Position numbers and translations under genes: made by a program
Shown here: one piece after another, positions 32,281-37,185 of the stretch
Numbering within the stretch: the first letter of the stretch is position 1
Layout of the letters: the number at the start of each line of letters is the position of its first letter
Notes under the pieces: model-generated
Told to the model about the DNA's origin: nothing
What the model saw: the letters and a program-made list of their open reading frames with translations, nothing else
The model's database searches: none
Assembly: GCA_002362175.1 (NCBI GenBank)
Contig: DETU01000068.1
Coordinates: 6,400-43,584 of the forward strand
DNA: 37,185 bases
Reading direction: 5' to 3'
Source of the DNA: Ruminococcus sp. UBA3280
Lineage (GTDB): Bacteria > Bacillota > Clostridia > Oscillospirales > Ruminococcaceae

Positions 32281-33145
32281 TGTCCTTTTTGCTCCTTTCA
32301 CCGTTTTTGACAGTTGAATTTTTGCTGTCCTGTTTTTCGTCCGTAATTTCCTTATATAATAATCTTTTTAGTTTTTCGTGTGTATAGTCACGGGTAAGAA
32401 CGCCGTTCATTGCAACTGAAATCTGTCCTGTTTCCTCGGAAACAACAATAATAACAGCATCTGAATTTTCACTCATGCCGATAGCGGCTCTGTGACGAGA
32501 ACCGAGCTTTTTGTTTATGAGAGCGTCTTTCTGTGGTTTGGGAAGAAAGCAGGCAGCCGCAAGTATAATGCCGTCACGCATAATTACCGCACCGTCATGA
32601 AGCGGAGTTTTGGGATAGAAGATATTTCCGAAAACCTCCTTGCTCGGTACTGCATTCATTATTGTACCCGTTTCAATCTGTTCGCCCAGTCTTACCTGTC
32701 TTTCAACTACTATCAAAGCACCCGTACAGGTTGCGGAGAGTTCAACACACGAGTCGCATATTGCATCTATTGCGTGTTCCCACTTTTTAGCAATTGTGTC
32801 AGAACCTTGTCCGAATCCGAGTGTGCGTATGCCAAATTTTGTACGTCCGAACTTTTCCAATGCCCGACGCAGTTCAGGCTGAAACAGTATAATCATTGCT
32901 ATAAGTCCGATATCAATTGTCTGTTTCAGCAGGTATTCCATTATCTTGAGATGGAAGAATTTACTGAGAAAATATCCCGCAACAAGAAGGAGTATGCCCT
33001 TTACGAGCTGTCCTGCTCTCGTTTCACGTATAAGTTTCAAAGCCATGTAAACTATGTAAGAAAGAATAATAACATCAATTATGTCGATAAATTCAAGAGT
33101 AGTGAGAATACTGAAAAAAGCATCTTTTATATCATGAAAGGACAT
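32267..33145 (-). CDS. cdaA: Diadenylate cyclase CdaA
   Basis: The 292-aa membrane enzyme makes cyclic di-AMP from two ATP. Three N-terminal helices (about 22-39, 48-63, 77-90) precede a DAC domain with the signature DGA (184-186, PLHDGAVIM) and RHR (217-219, GSRHRAAIG). The C-terminal tail is charged and Lys/Asn-rich. GGAGGTG precedes the ATG. It is first in the cdaA-cdaR operon and normally controls potassium and cell-wall homeostasis (family knowledge). Confidence 0.95.
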   Translation of the reverse strand: MSFHDIKDAFFSILTTLEFIDIIDVIILSYIVYMALKLIRETRAGQLVKGILLLVAGYFLSKFFHLKIMEYLLKQTIDIGLIAMIILFQPELRRALEKFGRTKFGIRTLGFGQGSDTIAKKWEHAIDAICDSCVELSATCTGALIVVERQVRLGEQIETGTIMNAVPSKEVFGNIFYPKTPLHDGAVIMRDGIILAAACFLPKPQKDALINKKLGSRHRAAIGMSENSDAVIIVVSEETGQISVAMNGVLTRDYTHEKLKRLLYKEITDEKQDSKNSTVKNGERSKKDNENS

Positions 33146-33174
33146 AGGCTCACCTCCGTGTGTATTTATGTAAA

Positions 33175-33189
33175 GAGGGCAAAGCCCTC
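33175..33189. terminator. Small hairpin in the cdaA leader
   Basis: GAGGGC (33175-33180) and GCCCTC (33184-33189) form a tight 6-bp, 3-base-loop hairpin. Leftward it is followed by TTTACAT, a poor T-tract. It may partly terminate transcription from the desulfurase gene or lie in the cdaA leader. Confidence 0.35.
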
Positions 33190-33221
33190 ATTTTCTGTAT
33201 GTGCATAACCTTTATATTATT

Positions 33222-33249
33222 ATTGTACCACAAATTCAGATAATTTCAA
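33222..33249 (-). promoter_or_regulatory. Candidate cdaA promoter
   Basis: Leftward TTGAAA (33249-33244), 16 bases and TACAAT (33227-33222). The -35 box lies within the 3' end of the desulfurase gene. Confidence 0.5.
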
Positions 33250-34399
33250 TAGTTTTTTTATATTTTTCTGAAACTGTCACATTTTTTACAAGTTCAGCAA
33301 GCTTTAATGCGTCATTTTCACTACTGAATACCGACGGTGCAAATCTGACCGTACCGTTTTCTGTTCCGAGCTGTGTGTGTGCGAGTGCGGAGCAGTGATA
33401 GCCGGCACGCAGACAGTAACCGTTCTGTGCAAGCAATGAAGCGGTTTTTTCAGGCATTACTCCCTTTATATTAAACGATACTATCGGCACATAGGAAGAT
33501 TCGGGATTTCTGTATATAATAATATCCTTGTTTTTCCTGAGGGAACTTATAAAACTACGGCATATTCTGTCCTCATGGGCAAATATTTTTTCCATACCGA
33601 TTTTATTTATAAATTCTATACCTGCTTTTATTGTCATTGCACCTGTAATGTTAAGAGTACCGCTTTCAAGACTGTCGGGAAGAAAGTCCGGCTGATTAAG
33701 GCTGGAGGACGCACTGCCCGTGCCACCTTGCATAACAGGCTTTATTTTATATTTTCCGTCTGTAATAAGGAGACCTGTTCCGGTAATTCCGTAAAGACCC
33801 TTGTGACCTGCGGTACAAAGTATATTTATACCGTCGCTGAGTTTTACATCAAGAATACCGCACGCCTGAGCACCGTCCGCAATAAAGCATATATTTCTTT
33901 TATGGCATATTTCAGCTATTTCACGGTAGGGAAGAATCTGTCCCGTAACATTGCTTGCCAGTGTACATACAATTGCTTTTGTATCATCATGAATCAGTGA
34001 GCGGAAGCTTTCAACAGTCCTGCGGTCGTCGGGATAAACCTGTGCTATTGATAATGTTATTTTTTTGTTTCTTGCAAGTTCCGCAGCAGGACGTGAGGCT
34101 GAATTGTGTTCCATACCGCTTATGATTAAATGACCTCCGCCTGACATTACTCCCTGTATTGCCATATTGAGAGCATGGGTGCAGTTAAGTGCAAATACAA
34201 CGTTTTCGGGCTGTGCGTCAAAAAAATCAGCAATAGTTTCCCTTGCCGAATATACTGCTTCGGAAGTTCGCATTGCAAGGGCATGACCGCCCCTACCTGC
34301 ATTTCCTCCGAATTTTTCCATAGCATTCAGAGCAGCTTTTTTAACGTTTTCGGGTTTGGGGTAAGTGGTGGCGGCATTGTCAAAATTTATAATCATCAT
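33236..34399 (-). CDS. Cysteine desulfurase family protein (EF2568-like)
   Basis: This 387-aa class V PLP enzyme has NFDNAATTYPKP at the start, GGNAGRGGH, EHNSASRP, DGAQACG, TAGHKGLYG with the PLP lysine, SGTLNITG and the reactive cysteine in RAGYHCSALAH. Such enzymes remove sulfur or selenium from cysteine or selenocysteine. The version with the RGGHxxA start belongs to the EF2568-like subgroup, often encoded beside DUF3343 and selenium-maturation genes. The ATG has GGAGGTG upstream and overlaps the stop of the DUF3343 gene (ATGA). No selD or IscU lies in the window. Confidence 0.9.
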   Translation of the reverse strand: MMIINFDNAATTYPKPENVKKAALNAMEKFGGNAGRGGHALAMRTSEAVYSARETIADFFDAQPENVVFALNCTHALNMAIQGVMSGGGHLIISGMEHNSASRPAAELARNKKITLSIAQVYPDDRRTVESFRSLIHDDTKAIVCTLASNVTGQILPYREIAEICHKRNICFIADGAQACGILDVKLSDGINILCTAGHKGLYGITGTGLLITDGKYKIKPVMQGGTGSASSSLNQPDFLPDSLESGTLNITGAMTIKAGIEFINKIGMEKIFAHEDRICRSFISSLRKNKDIIIYRNPESSYVPIVSFNIKGVMPEKTASLLAQNGYCLRAGYHCSALAHTQLGTENGTVRFAPSVFSSENDALKLAELVKNVTVSEKYKKTIEII

Positions 34400-34617
34400 A
34401 CACCTCCGTATTTTCTGATAGTATACGGAACTGAATATTTTTCAAGAATTTCGGCGGCTTTGTGGCAGTCACTGTAAATATGGAGGGAATAGCCACAGCC
34501 GTCTTTTGAAGTTGTTTCGTTTCTTTTGATTTCACAGGGATACCCTCTTGCTTTGAGCAGTTTTTCACCTTTGAGAACATAGGTGTATGAGGGCATTGCC
34601 GCAATACAGGTTTTCAA
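34396..34617 (-). CDS. DUF3343 putative Se/S carrier protein
   Basis: The 73-aa product contains SYTYVLKGEKLLKARGYPCEIKR, a TTSKDGCGYSL motif whose cysteine would carry sulfur or selenium, and AAEILEKYSVPY. This matches the whole DUF3343 domain. The start is read as TTG at 34617 because AGGGGTG lies just upstream; longer ATG starts (34635) have no binding site. It overlaps the desulfurase start by four bases, consistent with a desulfurase-carrier pair. Confidence 0.82.
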   Translation of the reverse strand: MKTCIAAMPSYTYVLKGEKLLKARGYPCEIKRNETTSKDGCGYSLHIYSDCHKAAEILEKYSVPYTIRKYGGV

Positions 34618-34743
34618 AAGTATCACCCCTGACATCAGTATGCACAATACAGTACATTTGTGATACACTTTATTATATGATATTTTTATAAGAAATGTGA
34701 AATATATGCAGAAGAACATTCTGTATAATTTATGAATAAATAT

Positions 34744-34775
34744 AAAAGGGACACCGCAGTGTCCCTTATTATATT
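34744..34775. terminator. Terminator of the 700-aa dockerin gene
   Basis: A 9-bp stem AAGGGACAC (34746-34754) with GTGTCCCTT (34759-34767) and a 4-base loop. Leftward it is followed by TTATATTT, right after the dockerin gene's stop. Confidence 0.8.
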
Positions 34776-34784
34776 TAAGAATAA

Positions 34785-36887
34785 TTACTTGCTAAGAGCA
34801 TCAAGTTCCTGTGCTGACATCGGGAATACTTCATTAGTGATTGTCTTGATTTCAACATACTGAATAGCGAGAGCGTCCATGTTTGTAAGACCGTTACCGT
34901 TGTCAATAACGTCGCCGTTAAGTTTTCCCTGTTCTTTAACCTTGAATTCGTCAGGGTTTGCAATTGACTGCATTATGAGTACAGCGTCAGAGATGTTTAC
35001 TTTACCGTCAACATTGGTGTCGCCCCACATTGTTACCTTAGGTGTTGTAGGAGCAGTTGTTGATGTAGTTGATGTGCTTGTTGATGTTGATGAACTTGAT
35101 GTATCAGTAGTGGTTGTAGTAGTTGTTGTGGTGGTTGTAGTTGTAGTTGTAGTAGTTGTCGTTGTTGTTGTCTGAACATCATAATAAACTTCGATATTGT
35201 CTATTGAGAGGGCATCTTCTGCACCGTAATAGTAACCGAAATAAACTTCTCCTTCGGGGTCAACATAATTTGACTTGCTGTCAGTTCCTGCGGCTGCTGT
35301 GGGAATAATCCACATTATTTCAGCCTTTTCGCCTGCGTCAAGTACACAGTAGTCGCCTTTTTCCTGGAACCAGTACTCTTCTTCTGTATCTGCATCTTTT
35401 GTTACACTTGTTCCGGTATTGTAAACAAGTTTTTCTACCTTGGATTTTGCAGAAACATCAAAGCGGATAGCATAAACGTCCATAGTCTCATCAATTCCGA
35501 GGTCTGCGTATGATACATGGAGGGCATTTTTTTCTTCGTCCTTATGTTCAAGCATTGCATTTACTTTTGTAGCAATTGAACTTGTATAAGGTACAGTTAT
35601 TTCCTTTGTATATGTGAGAACCGCACTTGTAAGCTTTACTGTTTCAACCTTTTCGGGTTCTTCTGCACCTTCAGGCTGTTCAGCCTTAGTGCCATACCAG
35701 TACTGGAATGAAATTTCATCACTGTTTTTTGTGTCGGTATATGGCTGAACTTCTGCGGGAACTTCCCAGTAAGCCTGAATGTAAGTTCCTGCTTCTGTCA
35801 TTGTAGCACCGCCTGAAGGCTTTATTTCAAATTCTACACCTTTTTCTTCAAATTCTTTCAGCTGGTCTTCACCGCAGTCATTGTACCAGTAGCCTGCGGA
35901 TTCCTTGCCTTCGATTCCTGCAAGTTTTTTAGCGTATTCCGTATCGGCAGGAGAAGCCTGTTTTACATTGAGACCTCCGCCGTACATGAATGTATCAAGA
36001 GCCTCATCTGATTCGATAACAGCAGTAATTGATTCAATGGTTACGCCGTTCATATCGCTTATGCCGAAATCAGAATATTTGAATTTATGGCTGTTAATCG
36101 GGTCATCTTCTCCGGGAATCTTGCCTTCAGCTGCATATGTGTCCTCGTCGTATCCCTGTGTAAGAATAATTGGATTTTCGCCAAATTCAACCTGTCTTGC
36201 AACAGTTGAAGAAATAGTAGCCGTACCGTCGCCGTTGTCCTTGAATGACCAGTTGTCACCACTTGTGGTCTTGTTGTTGTGGGGAACATTTTCAACGGGT
36301 TTATCAGGATTTGGGTTGGGGTTGGGATTGGGGTCAGGATTAGGAGTTACTGTACCGCTTGAAGCTACTTTGTCAACGGTAATTGAACCTTTTGTTTCTC
36401 CTGCATAGTAGTTTCTGAATTCAAACTTTCCGGGATATTTGTCAGATGACGGATTGTATGAAAGGTCAAGCTTTGAAACGTCAAAACTCAGTGTTACAGG
36501 AGTTCCTGCTGTGCAGGCTACCTGTGTAGCAGCTATGTCAACTTCTCCGCTTGAATCAATGAAACCTTTTTTTGCGTCATATTCAAGCCAGTACGGTGCG
36601 TCCTTGACTCCGATGCCGAAACCGCATGAGAAATTGCCTGTGAAATCAGGTGTGAATGTTACGTATATTGTCTTGAGACCACTTGTGGCAACATCAGCAG
36701 TATAGCCGAGATATGTGTCGCCAACGCCGACGCTTGAGCCTGCTTTTTTGATAGCAGAAACATCAATTGACGGAATTATGGCAGCACCGGCAGGAACTGA
36801 AACCATTGCAGCAGGTACGCATGAAGCAGCCATAACAAGACTCATAACGGAAGTTTTGAATCTTGTTGAAATGTTTTTCTTTTTCAT
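34785..36887 (-). CDS. Secreted multimodular dockerin protein, no known catalytic domain
   Basis: The product is 700 aa. Signal peptide (about 1-36, AGA-type end); beta module A (37-175); a Pro-Asn repeat linker (about 181-197); module B (about 205-428) and module C (430-572), which share ADLGI/SDFGI strands, a W.xP turn, FQYWYG/FGYYYG and a closing Y strand with the two modules of the GH5 lipoprotein; a linker of 22 threonines then Ser/Thr; and a dockerin (620-681) with loops DTNVDGKVNISD and a more divergent DVIDNGNGLTNMD. It is probably a carbohydrate-binding or surface protein that docks to a cohesin. AGAGAGGA precedes ATG 36887; the TTG at 36896 is unlikely. Confidence 0.88.
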   Translation of the reverse strand: MKKKNISTRFKTSVMSLVMAASCVPAAMVSVPAGAAIIPSIDVSAIKKAGSSVGVGDTYLGYTADVATSGLKTIYVTFTPDFTGNFSCGFGIGVKDAPYWLEYDAKKGFIDSSGEVDIAATQVACTAGTPVTLSFDVSKLDLSYNPSSDKYPGKFEFRNYYAGETKGSITVDKVASSGTVTPNPDPNPNPNPNPDKPVENVPHNNKTTSGDNWSFKDNGDGTATISSTVARQVEFGENPIILTQGYDEDTYAAEGKIPGEDDPINSHKFKYSDFGISDMNGVTIESITAVIESDEALDTFMYGGGLNVKQASPADTEYAKKLAGIEGKESAGYWYNDCGEDQLKEFEEKGVEFEIKPSGGATMTEAGTYIQAYWEVPAEVQPYTDTKNSDEISFQYWYGTKAEQPEGAEEPEKVETVKLTSAVLTYTKEITVPYTSSIATKVNAMLEHKDEEKNALHVSYADLGIDETMDVYAIRFDVSAKSKVEKLVYNTGTSVTKDADTEEEYWFQEKGDYCVLDAGEKAEIMWIIPTAAAGTDSKSNYVDPEGEVYFGYYYGAEDALSIDNIEVYYDVQTTTTTTTTTTTTTTTTTTTTTTDTSSSSTSTSTSTTSTTAPTTPKVTMWGDTNVDGKVNISDAVLIMQSIANPDEFKVKEQGKLNGDVIDNGNGLTNMDALAIQYVEIKTITNEVFPMSAQELDALSK
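35106..35171 (-). repeat. 22-codon threonine homopolymer tract
   Basis: Twenty-two ACN codons in a row, using mostly ACT and ACA with ACC and one ACG, form the linker before the dockerin. Because codons are mixed it is a protein-level repeat more than a simple microsatellite, but it is still a likely site of length variation. Confidence 0.9.
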
Positions 36888-36945
36888 GAAAATCAATCCT
36901 CTCTAAAAATATTTATTAATTGTAAACGTTTTATGTCTAAGGAAA

Positions 36946-36954
36946 TTATAGCAC
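36946..36954 (-). promoter_or_regulatory. Extended -10 promoter of the 700-aa dockerin gene
   Basis: Leftward the sequence reads TGCTATAAT, an extended -10, about 60 bases before the start codon. No good -35 is seen, as is usual for this promoter type. The region 36900-37185 otherwise holds no gene I can support. Confidence 0.5.
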
Positions 36955-37119
36955 ATTCTGTATGTTGATTTGTTACCAAATTATGAATAAAAGGTGATTG
37001 TTCAATGAAAATCCATAATTTGTACAAAAGTTGTGTATACTATCTGTTTACAGTTACTAAATGTATATGCTGAAAGATGTTCTGAATGGCTGTGATTGAA
37101 AATTTGTTCCTGATTCTTA

Positions 37120-37148
37120 TTGACTTTAAGAATAAAATAATATATAAT
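37120..37148 (+). promoter_or_regulatory. Promoter reading out of the right edge
   Basis: TTGACT (37120-37125), 17 bases and TATAAT (37143-37148) form a near-consensus sigma-A promoter with a start near 37155, so a rightward gene should begin just beyond the window. Confidence 0.7.
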
Positions 37149-37185
37149 TAATAATGTATAACCACTGAATAATTTCATATAATAA

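Noticed and set aside
34879..35175. 98-codon plus-strand valine-rich frame
   Set aside because: It is the antisense of the threonine tract and dockerin, a low-complexity artefact.

Overview
The window looks like the end of a contig from a low-GC Gram-positive gut anaerobe of the Ruminococcus/Oscillospiraceae type. The grounds are two secreted dockerin proteins, a GH5 cellulase lipoprotein, a glycogen phosphorylase/amylomaltase pair, an indolepyruvate:ferredoxin oxidoreductase/phenylacetate-CoA ligase cluster, CdaA/CdaR cyclic-di-AMP genes, AGGAGG-type ribosome binding sites and TTGACA-17-TATAAT promoters. No rRNA, tRNA, CRISPR array or transposase gene was seen. The first ~113 bases are not bacterial: they read as a reverse-oriented rodent B1 SINE fragment followed by a 23-T run, so the left edge is most simply a chimeric join between mouse host DNA and a bacterial contig.

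Layout. 114-390: bacterial promoter, a possible small RNA and two terminators. 391-6415 (minus strand): serine synthesis (serC, a small DUF3592-like membrane protein, serA), branched-chain aminotransferase ilvE behind a 43-aa membrane peptide, then alanine racemase and a TatD-associated radical SAM protein. 6550-9819 (plus): a SLOG/DUF1273 protein, a degenerate LCP-family membrane protein, TatD nuclease and a PP2C phosphatase. 9934-12018 (minus): GH5 lipoprotein with two repeated beta modules. 12019-13242: an operator/promoter region followed by a DUF2975 membrane protein and its small XRE regulator.

13408-21771 (plus): a long gene run containing a Cof-type HAD phosphatase, two tandem paralogues of unknown function, iorA, an acidic small protein, iorB with an unusual in-frame N-terminal extension, paaK, a Cse60-like protein, a DUF1963 protein and a double-ACT protein. 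iorA, iorB, paaK and the ACT gene form a recognisable module for oxidising aryl-pyruvates to aryl-acetyl-CoA or aryl acids. The other genes are interspersed accessory ORFs.

21896-26711: a zinc-ribbon protein, a four-helix membrane protein (minus), then malQ-glgP for intracellular alpha-glucan use. 26953-29568: a secreted dockerin-Big2x3-VanY peptidase and an alpha/beta hydrolase. 29685-34617 (minus): a TraB/GumN lipoprotein, cdaA-cdaR, and a DUF3343-cysteine desulfurase pair. 34785-36887 (minus): a 700-aa secreted protein with modules like those of the GH5 lipoprotein, a 22-threonine linker and a C-terminal dockerin. A strong outward promoter at the right edge points to a gene beyond the window.
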